This document shows, in pieces, positions 37,465 to 47,137 of a stretch of DNA of 64,000 nt. The DNA is from Acidovorax soli (GTDB taxonomy: Bacteria > Pseudomonadota > Gammaproteobacteria > Burkholderiales > Burkholderiaceae_C), in NCBI RefSeq assembly GCF_014207955.1, contig NZ_JACHLK010000001.1, positions 124,001 to 188,000 of the forward strand, read 5' to 3'. The translations under genes and the position numbers were made by a program. Position 1 is the first letter of the stretch, and each line of letters starts with the position of its first letter. The notes beneath the pieces were generated by a model. It had not been told where the DNA came from. It did no database searches and saw only the letters and a program-made list of their open reading frames with translations.

Positions 37465-38436
37465 ATGCCAATCAATGAACTGCGCTCCATCACCACTTTC
37501 GCCCGCACCGCCGAGCTGGGTAGTCTGCGCAAAGCAGCTTCCGCTCAGGGGATCACTCCCCAGGCCGCGAGCCAAGCGCTCGTGCAGCTGGAACAGCATC
37601 TGGGCGTGAGGCTGTTTCACCGTACAACGCGAAGCATGTCGCTCACCGATGAGGGGCGGCAGTTTTTGGAAGCAGCACTTCCCCCTCTGGCCGGGCTGCA
37701 AAGGGCGCTTGAGATGACCCGCCGATCTAAGGATGAGATCGGCGGACCGCTACGTATCGTGGGGCCGCGTTCTGTGTTTGCCACAGTGTTGTGGTCCCTG
37801 CTGAACGAGTTTTGCACCCTGCATCCGGAGGTCCAGCCGGATGTGCAGCTGGACGATCGTATCGGCAACTGGGTCGAGGATCGCGTTGACGTGGGTTTCC
37901 GCATCGGCCGTTCGCCGGCTGAGGGGGTAGTCGCTCGCAAACTCTTTCCGCTGCAGCTGATCGTTTGCGCTTCACCCCAGTACCTACGCCGCCATGGGGC
38001 GCCTGACAATCTGGGCACATTGACCAATCATCGTTGCAGCGTGTATCGCAGCCCAGGCACCGGTCGCATGATGCCGTGGCGGATGAAGGTCGCCAATAGC
38101 GTAGTCGAGCAGCCAGTGCTACCCGCACTGTGCGTGAATGACGAAGCATTGGAGACCGACGCAGTGCTCGCTGGTCACGTGCTTGGCTTGCTTTCAGGTA
38201 TAGCCGCGGCCCCTCACATCCGAGCTGGGCGCCTGGTCCCCCTGCTGACGGAGCATGTGGACGACCAATCAAGTGCATTCGTCTACTACGGAAGCCGGTC
38301 AGCACAACCGCTGCGGGTGCGCGCCTTCATCGACTTAGCCGTGGAACGCCTGACGAACGCGCCGGAGTATGTGCTCAGCGCAAGGGAACTGGCTGAAGCC
38401 GAGATGCAAGGGCGCAAGGCTGCCAAGTTGAAATAG
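37465..38436 (+). CDS. LysR-family regulator, divergent from cupin-paoABC operon
   Basis: This 323 aa protein has a winged HTH at ~1-65 (LRKAASAQGITPQAASQALVQLEQHLGVRLFHRTTRSMSLTDEG) and an effector domain (GPLRIVGPRSVFATVLW, DVGFRIGRSPAEGVVARKLF). It is of the CrgA/DsdC-like group but distinct from the tandem LysR pair at 24.8-26.6 kb. Its divergent position suggests control of cupin > paoABC > cupin > hydrolase > CMD. The C-terminal Lys/Ala-rich tail is slightly longer than usual. Confidence 0.9.
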   Translation: MPINELRSITTFARTAELGSLRKAASAQGITPQAASQALVQLEQHLGVRLFHRTTRSMSLTDEGRQFLEAALPPLAGLQRALEMTRRSKDEIGGPLRIVGPRSVFATVLWSLLNEFCTLHPEVQPDVQLDDRIGNWVEDRVDVGFRIGRSPAEGVVARKLFPLQLIVCASPQYLRRHGAPDNLGTLTNHRCSVYRSPGTGRMMPWRMKVANSVVEQPVLPALCVNDEALETDAVLAGHVLGLLSGIAAAPHIRAGRLVPLLTEHVDDQSSAFVYYGSRSAQPLRVRAFIDLAVERLTNAPEYVLSARELAEAEMQGRKAAKLK

Positions 38437-38961
38437 CTTTTCCAGGAAGTCTGGCACATGCTCGCCAGTAGTTGAAACTCAGCTATTCAGACTGGAACAT
38501 ACTCGTTGGACCATATCCCCGATATGGCTTGACTCTCCACGCGACCAGTAGAAATGTTTTAGCAGGAAGCTCTTCGTTAGCCTAAGGCCTTGGCGTTGTC
38601 TTCTGCCTATCGTGAGAGCTGATTCCACTGCGTGCTCCGGACCTGATCTATCACCAAACCGAATTGGGCTGATCCAAGTCACCGCACCTCGTTATCGAAA
38701 GCGGCTGCCCATGTCATGTTCACCGATAGTTGCAGCAGGCGGCTAGACCTCGGCTATTGGTGACAGCCCCTGGACAATCCGTCCAGTGCGCCTGCGAGAG
38801 TGCGTCTTATGATCCGTTGAAACTCGCAACCAATGCACGTGGGCGGTCCCGGAAAGAAGTTGCGCAAAAGCCGCTCCCGCATTCGGGGTCGGGCATCGCG
38901 CCAAGGCAATCCGCACCTTCGCCCACCCTGTGCCGTCCATCCCAGCCACAGCCCCAACACT
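38437..38961. other. Non-coding gap, nothing recognised
   Basis: 525 bp between the LysR gene and the leucine-rich-repeat gene. Short frames occur but none has a ribosome site with plausible protein. I see no repeat or terminator of note. Confidence 0.5.
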
Positions 38962-40380
38962 ATGCCCAAGCCCAAATCCAAGTGGACCGACCTGGCCTAC
39001 TCCCGCATCAGCGTGCTCAACCACTCCAATGGCCTGCGCCTGGAGCGCTTCACCAGCGAGGAACTGGACCAGATCGCCGGCTGCGACGACGTGCTCGAAC
39101 TGACGCTGGACCGCAGCAAGATGAAAGAGCCGGTGGACCTGGCGCGCATCGCCCATATCACCAGCCTGAACAAGCTGGCACTGCATGGGCTGAAATTCAC
39201 GAACCTGGAAGCACTGCGGGCGCTGCCCCGCCTGCAGACGCTGATCATCGACAACTGCCGGTTCTCGAACTTCGATGTGCTCAACGGCTTCAAGGTGCTG
39301 AGCCACCTGTTCCTGTACACGAACAAGCTGGCGGCGTTTCCTGCGGGGCTGGACCTGCCGCAACTCGAGGCCCTGTTCTTGTCGGGCAACAGCATCTCGG
39401 ACCTGGGCTTTGTGCAGAGCTACCCCGGCCTGGCCTCGTTGCAGCTGAGCCGCAACCAGATCACCGACCTGTCCCCGCTGGCCGCCTGCCCGGCCGTGGT
39501 GGACCTGGACGTGCAGGGCAATCCCATCACCAGCCTGGCGCCGCTGGCTGGAAAAAAGTTCACCCGCTTCTACGCGGACCCACAGCACCGCGAGGAGCAG
39601 ATCGCCCTGCGGCTGCTGCAGCAGGACCCATTGCCCAGGGGGGAGCCCATACCGGAGGAGGACAATGCACCGCGCCGCGTGGCCGATCTGATGGCGAAAC
39701 AGGATTGGCCAGCGCTCTACGCCATCACCGATGTGGCCCTGCTGGGTAAGGCCTTCGCCAGCCTGGTGAACCGGCGGTGCGACCTGGCGACCCTGCGAGG
39801 CGCACTGGCGCACCCGGCCGAGGGGGCCTTCCACGCCATGGTCGTCAACGGGCTGCGCCCGGACGACGATGTATCGGAATTGCTGGTGCTCGTGCTCTGT
39901 GGGTACGGCGAACGCACCCTCTCGCCGATGACCGAGTGCTTCTACGCGGCGCTGGCACGGCCCACCTACCAGGATGAGTTCTACGTCGGCAAGATGGAGA
40001 AAGAACACGAGATCATCATGTGCGTCCTGTCGGGTATCGCCAGCCCGGCCTGCACCGACCTGTTTCTTGCCTTCTTCAACGAACGCGAAGGCTTCTCCGA
40101 GAACTACCTGTACCTCTACAAAAACCTGCTCGACATGGTGGGCAAGACCAAGTCGCCGCAGTTGGTCGCGCCCATCATGGACCTGCTGCGCTTCGAGCGG
40201 CACATCATCGGCGGCGACGCGGCCTTCATGAAGAAGATCTTCAAGGCCATCGGCCAGTTGGGCACCCGGTCCGACGCCGCCGTGCTGGCCAGCCGATACG
40301 ACGCCGCCGCCGATGACCGGCCAGATGTGGTGCAAGAGTACGAAGCAACGCTTGTGCGCTTGGGGCGGAAAAAGGTCTGA
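38962..40380 (+). CDS. Leucine-rich-repeat protein with helical C-terminal domain
   Basis: This 472 aa protein starts at ATG 38962 (MPKPKSKWTDLAYSRIS). Residues ~50-195 hold six to seven SDS22-like leucine-rich repeats (LTSLNKLALHGLKFTNLEAL, LPQLEALFLSGNSISDLGFV, LASLQLSRNQITDLSPLA). The C-terminal half (230-470) is helical and HEAT-like, with SPACTDLFLAFF and KSPQLVAPIMDLLRFERH. No signal peptide, so it is cytoplasmic. LRRs bind proteins, and this may be a scaffold. Standing alone between non-coding gaps with high GC, it looks like old resident DNA. Function unknown. Confidence 0.75.
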   Translation: MPKPKSKWTDLAYSRISVLNHSNGLRLERFTSEELDQIAGCDDVLELTLDRSKMKEPVDLARIAHITSLNKLALHGLKFTNLEALRALPRLQTLIIDNCRFSNFDVLNGFKVLSHLFLYTNKLAAFPAGLDLPQLEALFLSGNSISDLGFVQSYPGLASLQLSRNQITDLSPLAACPAVVDLDVQGNPITSLAPLAGKKFTRFYADPQHREEQIALRLLQQDPLPRGEPIPEEDNAPRRVADLMAKQDWPALYAITDVALLGKAFASLVNRRCDLATLRGALAHPAEGAFHAMVVNGLRPDDDVSELLVLVLCGYGERTLSPMTECFYAALARPTYQDEFYVGKMEKEHEIIMCVLSGIASPACTDLFLAFFNEREGFSENYLYLYKNLLDMVGKTKSPQLVAPIMDLLRFERHIIGGDAAFMKKIFKAIGQLGTRSDAAVLASRYDAAADDRPDVVQEYEATLVRLGRKKV

Positions 40381-41216
40381 ACCGTCGGGCTCTAAACCGC
40401 TGGGGTAGCACTCTGCGCGCTATCCAGCGTCTACCTGCCGAGTTCAGCGTACGTGAGGTAAGTGTTGCTGCTGGTTCAGCGTACGTCACGGGCTCCTATA
40501 GGCCCAACGCTGCTGCAGCGTCCTTCGCCGATAGACCCTGAACAGCCAGCCTTGGCCCCTCGGGCCGCAATAGGTGCTGCCGGCAGGCGATGTCGCGCAA
40601 TTGCCGGCGTGTCTGCCCCATGCTGTTAGATGGATGCCGATGGGCTGTTTTACCTGGGCAATCAGATGCCGAGCATGCGCATCATGGACTGAGAACGATC
40701 AGCCCCGTGCAGGAGCTTTGCAACAGCAATACCGGCCATGCAACGTAGGCTTAGCCACCACGCTTGGCCTTCTGTTCCGCGGTGAGCCTCGAGCGGCCTG
40801 AGTAGGCGACTCTATGCGGAGGGTTCGGATTGCGCCTTTCACAGCTTGAGGCGCTCGGCTGCGTTTGTCAGCTCGATCGGTCTGGTGTTGGAGGAGAACA
40901 GACGCGCAAGGAGAGTAGTCCGGCACGATCCGGACTGCTCACTGCGGATCAACCATGAAAGCCGCAACTCGCGTTCAGAAAAACGCGATGGACGCATTGC
41001 AACCCCGTTTCTAGACTTCGTTACATGGATGCGGGCACCACCTGCATCCAGGCTCACCGGATCAATCGGCTCGATCAGAACACGGGGATCCAGAGTGCCC
41101 CTTCTAGCGACCACGTGAAGCGGACGAAGACGCGGAGATCACCGAGAAGTGGATCTCGAAAGCAGCACCGTGCGAGTGCTGCAACTGCCAGCCTAGAAAA
41201 TCGGAGACAAGGTCCA
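40381..41216. other. 836 bp gap with a 13 bp direct repeat
   Basis: No supported gene. GTTCAGCGTACGT occurs at 40442-40454 and again at 40474-40486, 32 bp apart. The region carries many stop codons in all frames and some frames resembling decayed coding DNA. The last ~100 bp should hold the porin promoter. Confidence 0.5.
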
Positions 41217-42260
41217 ATGAAAAATATTCCATTGCTGCTCGCCCTCGTGGGAGCAGCGACTACCGCTCATGCCCAATCGTCGGTGACCCTCACGGGTACC
41301 GTCGACATCGGGGTGAACTACGCCAAGGGCTCTGAAGCGAGCCGCACCCAGATGATGAGTGGGGGAAACGCCACCAGCAAGCTCGTTTTTCGAGGTCAGG
41401 AAGACCTTGGCGGAGGTATGTACGCCATGTTCTGGCTGGAGTCAGGACTGAATGCAGACAGCGGCATTTTCCAACCCACCAACACCAACAACCAGCCGAG
41501 CGGCGCGACTCCCGCAGCGACAGGGCTGACCTTCAATCGTCGATCCATCGTGGGCATCGGCGGAAACTGGGGAGCGATTCATCTGGGACGTGAGTGGTCT
41601 CCTACCTACGTCATGTACACCAGCAAGTTCGACCCCTTTGCCTTGGGCGCCGGCCTGGCACTGAACTATTCGGGCGGCATCAATCCGAATCAGCTTCGCG
41701 CGTCGAACGCCATTGCGTACCTGTCCCCAACGGTCCTCGGCGGTTTCAGCCTGAACGCTCAACACTGGCGCGGCGAGAACCTCAGCGGCACAGCCACGGC
41801 TGGCGACGGAACGGGCGGCGGTGCGCGGATCAGCTACGACAATGGCCCCTTCAGTGCTGCCGCAGTGCTTCTCCGGACCAAGTACGCGGCTGGAGATGCC
41901 ATTTACCGCGTAGTAGGGACAGCCTACGACTTCGGCTTCGCACGTTTCTCCTTCAACCTCAACAAGGATCAGCAAGGCACGCTGAAGCAGGATGGCTGGA
42001 TGGCAGGGGTCACCGTGCCGGTGGGCGAGACCCAGCTTCGCGCAAGCTACTCCTCGATCAAGTCCAACCAGACTGGTGAGCCCGAGGGCAAGAAGCTGGC
42101 TGTGGGCGCTGTCTACAACCTGTCCAAGCGCACGGCTCTGTACACGACAGTTGCCTCGATCCGCAACAGCGGTGGCGCGAGCTTCACCTTCACCGGCGCA
42201 ACGACGGCCGTCAACCGAAGCGCAACGGCCATCGACCTGGGCCTGCGCCACAACTTCTAA
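41217..42260 (+). CDS. Gram-negative trimeric porin
   Basis: This 347 aa protein starts at ATG 41217 (MKNIPLLLALVGAATTAHA), with signal cleavage before QSSVTLTG. It has the pattern of betaproteobacterial general porins: SSVTLTGTVDIGVNY first strand, SKLVFRGQEDLGGGMYAMFWLESGL, NRRSIVGIGGNWGAIHLGRE, and the terminal strand ending in LGLRHNF with C-terminal Phe, needed for outer-membrane assembly. It forms 16-strand beta-barrel trimers. It lies 136 bp before the small CMD gene, and its product may admit the compound degraded by the genes downstream (inference). Confidence 0.92.
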   Translation: MKNIPLLLALVGAATTAHAQSSVTLTGTVDIGVNYAKGSEASRTQMMSGGNATSKLVFRGQEDLGGGMYAMFWLESGLNADSGIFQPTNTNNQPSGATPAATGLTFNRRSIVGIGGNWGAIHLGREWSPTYVMYTSKFDPFALGAGLALNYSGGINPNQLRASNAIAYLSPTVLGGFSLNAQHWRGENLSGTATAGDGTGGGARISYDNGPFSAAAVLLRTKYAAGDAIYRVVGTAYDFGFARFSFNLNKDQQGTLKQDGWMAGVTVPVGETQLRASYSSIKSNQTGEPEGKKLAVGAVYNLSKRTALYTTVASIRNSGGASFTFTGATTAVNRSATAIDLGLRHNF

Positions 42261-42396
42261 CCCCGGTTCCTCAACCTCCGCAAGGCGACGCAGCAGGCTC
42301 CTGGTGGGATGTCAGCGAAGCCAAACGGAGGTTGATTGGCTGGGAACTTTTCATTCCCGACACCCCGGTTTACACAACGCCGAAACGGAACAAGCG

Positions 42397-42780
42397 ATGC
42401 ACGACAGCCCTAGAGAAATTGGCCGCAAGATCATGAACGAGCTGATGGGAGACGGCTACGTTGAAGGCAAGGACAAGAACGCCAACGCATTCACGTCCGC
42501 CCTCAACGAATACTCGGAGGAAGTGTGCTTTGGCAGGGTGTGGGCACGGGATGGAATTGACCGAAAGCTGAGGTCAATTCTCAATATCGCAATGCTCACC
42601 GCGTTGAATCGCCCGGTGCAGCTGCGCCACCACATTGAAGGGGCGCTCAACAACGGGGTCACCGTCAACGAGCTGCGCGAGATCCTCCTGCATACCGCGG
42701 TGTATTGCGGATTGCCAGCCGCTGGTGAGGCGTTTAAAGCAGCCGAAGAAATCCTGAAGAAGCGCGATCTCATCGCCTAG
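42397..42780 (+). CDS. Small carboxymuconolactone decarboxylase-family protein
   Basis: This 127 aa protein starts at ATG 42397; the long open frame upstream overlaps the porin in another frame. It has the single-repeat CMD form of PcaC: SEEVCFGRVWARDGIDRKLRSI, LNRPVQLRHHIEGALNNGVT, ELREILLHTAVYCGLPAAGEAF. The length and histidine pair RHH match 4-carboxymuconolactone decarboxylase and relatives that act on aromatic ring-cleavage products. It is followed 54 bp later by an SMP-30-type lactonase, supporting a lactone-processing step. Confidence 0.88.
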   Translation: MHDSPREIGRKIMNELMGDGYVEGKDKNANAFTSALNEYSEEVCFGRVWARDGIDRKLRSILNIAMLTALNRPVQLRHHIEGALNNGVTVNELREILLHTAVYCGLPAAGEAFKAAEEILKKRDLIA

Positions 42781-42834
42781 GTCCAGCGCTAGCGCCCTGC
42801 GTAGAGCTACCTGGGCCCATGCCCCGACATCACC

Positions 42835-43797
42835 ATGAACACGCTTGGCCACACCAGCGCTACGCGCGGACTTGCTCCGATTCCGCCGTCCGAGCGCGAC
42901 ATCGCGTCGGTCGTAGCGGCACCTTTCTACAAAGTCGCAGACGAAGCACTTCCCCTTGAAGGGCCCGCGTTTGATCGGGAGGGCAACCTCCTGTTCGTGG
43001 ACATCTACGGAAGTCGGGTCCTCCGGCTCTCACCCAGTCAGCAGCTGACCACGGTCTACACCGAAGCTGGCCAAAATTTCTCGGGCATTGCCGTGCACCG
43101 GGACGGCAGGATATTCGTAGCAGCTGTCGGTCCAAAGAACTGCCTCGGCGCATTTGACGCCGGCACCATCTTCGCGATCCACCCGGATGGCAGCCGCAAG
43201 CAAATCATCGTTCCCCCGACTGCAGGCTATGTGGCCAATGACCTGGTCTTTGATCGCCAGGGCGGCTTTTACTTCACCGACTTCCGTGGGTCATCGACCC
43301 ATCCGCTTGGAGGGGTGTACTACATGCCCGCCGAGCTCAACACCATCAAACCCGTGCTGCCCAGCATGTGCGGTGCCAATGGAGTGGCACTGAGTCCCGA
43401 CGACAAGGTGTTGTGGGCGACAGAGTTCAGCGCCTGCAGGCTTCATCGAGCGGATCTGAGCGCACCGGCCACCGTACCGCATACGGGTACTTCCATCCCC
43501 TACCAATTCACCGGGCCAGGAGCTGACTCCATGCGCACGGACTCGGAAGGCAACGTCTATGTGGCGATGAACCGGCAAGGCCGGGTCCTGGTGTTCAACC
43601 CCTACGGCATACCGATTGGCCAGATCCTGCTGCCCGGTCGAGAGAAGAACCAGTTCCTCAGAAGCACAAGCCTCGCCTTGATGCCCGGATCACGGGAGCT
43701 GTTCATCGTCTCACGGGATGAGTTCGGCGGCGGCGGGGCAATGATTTTCAAGGCCGGCGGATTTTCCGAAGGGTTCGCGATGTTCTCTCACCAGTAG
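42835..43797 (+). CDS. SMP-30/gluconolactonase-like hydrolase
   Basis: This 320 aa protein is a six-bladed beta-propeller of the SMP-30/LRE family. Typical elements are LEGPAFDREGNLLFVDIY with the metal-binding Glu of blade one, YVANDLVFDRQGGFYFTDF with the Asn/Asp pair, ANGVALSPDDKVLWATE and DSMRTDSEGNVYVAM. Family members are Ca/Zn-dependent lactonases. No signal peptide is seen. With the CMD gene just upstream and a Bug receptor downstream, it probably opens a lactone intermediate in a catabolic route (inference). Confidence 0.88.
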   Translation: MNTLGHTSATRGLAPIPPSERDIASVVAAPFYKVADEALPLEGPAFDREGNLLFVDIYGSRVLRLSPSQQLTTVYTEAGQNFSGIAVHRDGRIFVAAVGPKNCLGAFDAGTIFAIHPDGSRKQIIVPPTAGYVANDLVFDRQGGFYFTDFRGSSTHPLGGVYYMPAELNTIKPVLPSMCGANGVALSPDDKVLWATEFSACRLHRADLSAPATVPHTGTSIPYQFTGPGADSMRTDSEGNVYVAMNRQGRVLVFNPYGIPIGQILLPGREKNQFLRSTSLALMPGSRELFIVSRDEFGGGGAMIFKAGGFSEGFAMFSHQ

Positions 43798-43895
43798 CGG
43801 AGAGCACACACGAGTCGCGCGCCGATACGTTCGCAGAGAGATGGGCGACTCGGCTGCCAACAGCATTCCCAATAAGCACACAAGGAGACAAGCTC

Positions 43896-44864
43896 ATGAA
43901 CATCACTCGAAGATCACTGATGATCGCGTCCGCATCGCTGGCGCCTTTGGGGCAGGCGCTGGCCCAAGGCACCTATCCCAACAAGACCATCAAGATTGTG
44001 GCGCCCTTCACGGCGGGCGCCGCTTCAGACACGCTGCTGCGCAAGATCACGGAGGCGGCAGGCAAGCTGCTGGGGCAGCCCATGATCGTGGACAACAAGC
44101 CAGGTGCGCAAGCTGCCATCGCCGCGCGTATCGTTGCGAAGGCGCCCAATGACGGCTACACGCTAATCATGGGCGGCAACTCCTCACACGCAGCCAATGT
44201 GCACACCTTGAAGAACCCCGGCTATGACCCGGTCAAGGACTTCACTCCGATCACCCAGCTGAGCCTCAATCCGTTGATGCTGGTTGTCAACGCCGAGCTG
44301 CCCGTCCGCACCCTGCAGGAGTTCGTGAGCTACGCCAAGGAGCGCCCTGGCAAGTTGAACTACGCCACCGGAAACTCAGGAATGCTGGTGGCTGCAAAGC
44401 TGCTGACCACCAATGCGGGCATCGACGCGATGGGGGTGAACTACCCCGGCGCAGCGCCCGCTACCACGGACCTGATCGCGGGGCGCATCGACTTCATCAT
44501 GAATGACCCAGTGGTCGCTGCGCCCTTCATCAAGAGCGGGCAACTGCGAGCCCTGGGCGTCACCTCGAAGCAGCGCATCCCCCTGTTCCCGAACGTCCCG
44601 ACGATTGCAGAGCAAGGCCTGCCATCCTACGAGTACGCATCATGGTCTGCGATGTTCGCTCCAGCAGGACTGCCGGCAGACATCACCCGCAAGCTCCACC
44701 AGGCATTCGCGCAAGTGATGTCAGATCCTGAAATGGTGCGATTCGCGGCCGCCGCAGGAATCATTCCGCTCGCGACAACGCCTGAACAGCTCCAGGCCTT
44801 TGTGCAGGAGCAGATCAAGTTGTGGGAGCGATGGGCAAAAGAGTCTGGGATCACACCTGCTTGA
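43896..44864 (+). CDS. Bug/TctC-family periplasmic substrate-binding protein (1)
   Basis: This 322 aa protein has a Tat-like or Sec signal (NITRRSLMIASASLAPLGQALAQ) and the Bug fold: IKIVAPFTAGAASDTLLRKI, MIVDNKPGAQAAIAA, and DGYTLIMGGNSSHAAN. The two lobes bind small carboxylates in a cleft lined by water-mediated contacts. Bug proteins deliver substrates to TctAB permeases or act as sensors. No tctA or tctB is nearby. A 17 bp inverted repeat begins at its last codon. It is one of four in this window. Confidence 0.9.
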   Translation: MNITRRSLMIASASLAPLGQALAQGTYPNKTIKIVAPFTAGAASDTLLRKITEAAGKLLGQPMIVDNKPGAQAAIAARIVAKAPNDGYTLIMGGNSSHAANVHTLKNPGYDPVKDFTPITQLSLNPLMLVVNAELPVRTLQEFVSYAKERPGKLNYATGNSGMLVAAKLLTTNAGIDAMGVNYPGAAPATTDLIAGRIDFIMNDPVVAAPFIKSGQLRALGVTSKQRIPLFPNVPTIAEQGLPSYEYASWSAMFAPAGLPADITRKLHQAFAQVMSDPEMVRFAAAAGIIPLATTPEQLQAFVQEQIKLWERWAKESGITPA

Positions 44865-44979
44865 TTTTTAGGGACTGGGCCTTGGTGACAATTAGCACGC
44901 TATTCATCTAGCAGGCACTTGGAAAATACCCTTGAGCAACGAGAGATCGCGAAAAAAGTGCTGGCCCAGCCCCTAAAAA
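44865..44979. repeat. 17 bp inverted repeat bracketing 81 bp (MITE-like)
   Basis: The 17 bases at 44865-44881 and the 17 bases at 44963-44979 are reverse complements with one mismatch. Together they enclose 81 bp without a gene. It lies exactly between the Bug gene stop and the 3' end of the ATPase-nuclease gene, and may be a small non-autonomous element or a paired terminator. Confidence 0.45.
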
Positions 44980-45004
44980 AATTGCACCCCAAGAACTTTT
45001 GCAT

Positions 45005-47137
45005 CTATTTTGAGCCAGAGAGCGCGGACTTTCGAGATGATCTTGCGCGACGAGTGACTGGTTGCCCCAAATAATTCCGTTCATAGGTGTCAAGTAGTGC
45101 GCCGATTAACTGGTCCGGAGTGTAATGCTTCTTGGGATTTCGAAGTTTTCCCAAAAGATCTGCAAGGAATTTCGCTGTAAGCTTCACAATCAACACTTTG
45201 TGATCATTATAAATACTTCGAAGCCAGTCAAGCTCTCGATCTCGCTCCAGCGCAGTAGATGCCGATCGCGTAATGAAAAACCCAAGTCTCCCATATCTAT
45301 CCGATAGATACGAATGCAATTGCCTATAATCAGTCAGCGTCAGATCAGCATAATTCTTGCATTCGAAAATCACCTGCCGCACCTCGTAGTCCTCTCTTAT
45401 TCTTTGCCAGCAGGGCGGCTGCCCCAAGTTGGTGCCAACAATATCCCTGCGATTTATTGCATCCCGATTCGGATGAAGCACTACATTTTCCAATCGACCG
45501 GCAAAACAGACCTTCACCGCTTCAAGACACCAATGCTCAAAATCACTAGACCCCTGATCGCCAGGTGGAATTGTTTGATATTCCGCCATTAGCTTGTTTA
45601 GCTTGCCGATACGAATATCAGGCGTCTGGGATGCAACCTTGATGTCGTACTCATCATTGATTTCCGTAGCCTGTTCCTCACCCACACTTTCTTGCTTTAT
45701 ATCCAGCGCCATCCAATAACATGGATGAACCAATAAACGCTGCTCTTTTCTAAATTCAGATACAGGCCGTTTACCATCATGGGAAAATACGAAACTTCCC
45801 GAGGATGCGTCGTGGCAGCCTAGAAATCCCACACTGTACAAGGCTCGAACAAGCTCCTCCGGTCGATCAAGTATAGCTAACTCCAGCTGGGTTTGATGAT
45901 CATCCTCGGGGGGGTTTTCAATTACCTCGATCAATTTGCCCGCAGCAGTTTGCATCGTTATCTCGGGCGCAACTCCTTCGAATACACCGACCGCCATTTC
46001 TATCGATGGAAATATTTGCTTATATTCTTTTTTTAGATCATCCAATCGGTTTAAAGAAATTACTTTTGCCGATTTTTCGATATCTTGCATGGAAAACGTT
46101 ATAGACGAAACGGATGCATCTCGTTTGCTAGCATTTTCCAGGGCGGAATTGAGCAGTATAAGAATATCTCGTGGACGATAGAGCGTGTAACTCAAGCATC
46201 TCTTAAATCCCTCCTCGCCTTGGAGTTCGTGTGATGCAAACTTATTCCAGAGTCTTTTGTTATTTTCTTGCTCAATTCGAAATGCAGCTCTAAGACGGTT
46301 GCAAACCAAGTAAAAGAGATTGTTTACATCCCAATGCAAGCGCAGAGTTTGCCCTTCAATGTTTCGAGCGTAGTCCTGGTCGTAATGCGCAACTGCTCTG
46401 TAAATATTGTCACGCAGGAAAACTACAGGCCGAACGCCATCTTTCAAAGCTGCGGCCAGATCGATGGCCGCAGAGATAGCCCCATCTATGAAAGCCACAC
46501 TCATGCTATTAGGATCAAAGCCTTCATCTAGTCTATCGACCAAGATATAAGCCTTATATCCCAACCGCAACAAGCCTTTTAATTCCTTTTCCACACGATT
46601 GATTTCCAATAGGTCAGCCACATCTCCAATAAACTCCCCAGGCTCTGAGGCAGTAGCTGTCGCCAATTTCACCAAGGTACGCATTCGCTCAAAGAATACG
46701 CGCCCAGGCTGAGCCCATTGTTTCAAATGCTTCTTGAGCAAATCGGATTCGCCAATTACCTCTCGAATCTTATATCTATTGGAGAGCGATTCGACTACCT
46801 CCATAATAAGACCGTACTTCCAAAGCAGACGGCTTATAGCTCTGACCTCTAAGAAATTTCGCCCGTTTTTTACGACAAGTGGGATTAAGGCGAGCGTGTG
46901 ATGCTCGTCGGGAGCCACTGTCACCAGTACGTCGTTTTTCTCTTTAGACCATTGCTTCCCGAGTCGGTAAGTCAATGCACTCTTTCCCGTTCCTCGCCGT
47001 CCAACCACAACCACTTTTTCGTCTGAAGCTAAAAGGGAAAGATAGTCCGGAGTTTCATAGAATGATTTTCCCAACATTGGGTGATCCGCTTCGGCCCGGA
47101 TATCGCCCAAAGGATTTGAAAGCACTTGAATGCTCAT
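45005..47137 (-). CDS. P-loop ATPase fused to a restriction-endonuclease-like domain
   Basis: This 710 aa protein starts at ATG 47137. The N-terminal ATPase has Walker A GRRGTGKS (46-53), Walker B YILVDRLDEGF (197-207) and an arginine motif YRPRDILIL (320-328), matching the Sll1717-type P-loop ATPases. The C-terminal part (530-660) looks like a PD-(D/E)XK nuclease: Glu539, RRDI with Asp565, and FECKNY with Glu592 and Lys594. No signal or membrane helix. The gene is AT-rich compared with its neighbours and stands alone on its own strand, with a non-coding gap upstream. An ATPase sensor driving a nuclease is a common anti-phage design, so a single-gene defence role is likely but inferred. Confidence 0.8.
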   Translation of the reverse strand: MSIQVLSNPLGDIRAEADHPMLGKSFYETPDYLSLLASDEKVVVVGRRGTGKSALTYRLGKQWSKEKNDVLVTVAPDEHHTLALIPLVVKNGRNFLEVRAISRLLWKYGLIMEVVESLSNRYKIREVIGESDLLKKHLKQWAQPGRVFFERMRTLVKLATATASEPGEFIGDVADLLEINRVEKELKGLLRLGYKAYILVDRLDEGFDPNSMSVAFIDGAISAAIDLAAALKDGVRPVVFLRDNIYRAVAHYDQDYARNIEGQTLRLHWDVNNLFYLVCNRLRAAFRIEQENNKRLWNKFASHELQGEEGFKRCLSYTLYRPRDILILLNSALENASKRDASVSSITFSMQDIEKSAKVISLNRLDDLKKEYKQIFPSIEMAVGVFEGVAPEITMQTAAGKLIEVIENPPEDDHQTQLELAILDRPEELVRALYSVGFLGCHDASSGSFVFSHDGKRPVSEFRKEQRLLVHPCYWMALDIKQESVGEEQATEINDEYDIKVASQTPDIRIGKLNKLMAEYQTIPPGDQGSSDFEHWCLEAVKVCFAGRLENVVLHPNRDAINRRDIVGTNLGQPPCWQRIREDYEVRQVIFECKNYADLTLTDYRQLHSYLSDRYGRLGFFITRSASTALERDRELDWLRSIYNDHKVLIVKLTAKFLADLLGKLRNPKKHYTPDQLIGALLDTYERNYLGQPVTRRARSSRKSALSGSK

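Noticed and set aside
38479-38682. 67-codon minus-strand frame
   Set aside because: No ribosome site, no recognised pattern and isolated in a non-coding gap.
38743-40335. 530-codon minus-strand open frame
   Set aside because: It is antisense to the leucine-rich-repeat gene, whose repeats are clear; the mirror frame has no recognisable domain.
40442-40486. Two copies of GTTCAGCGTACGT as a possible CRISPR or IS end
   Set aside because: Only two copies, no further spacing pattern and no transposase nearby.
40839-41118. Overlapping 90-codon frames on both strands
   Set aside because: The frames mirror each other, have no domain and no ribosome site; treated as decayed or non-coding DNA.
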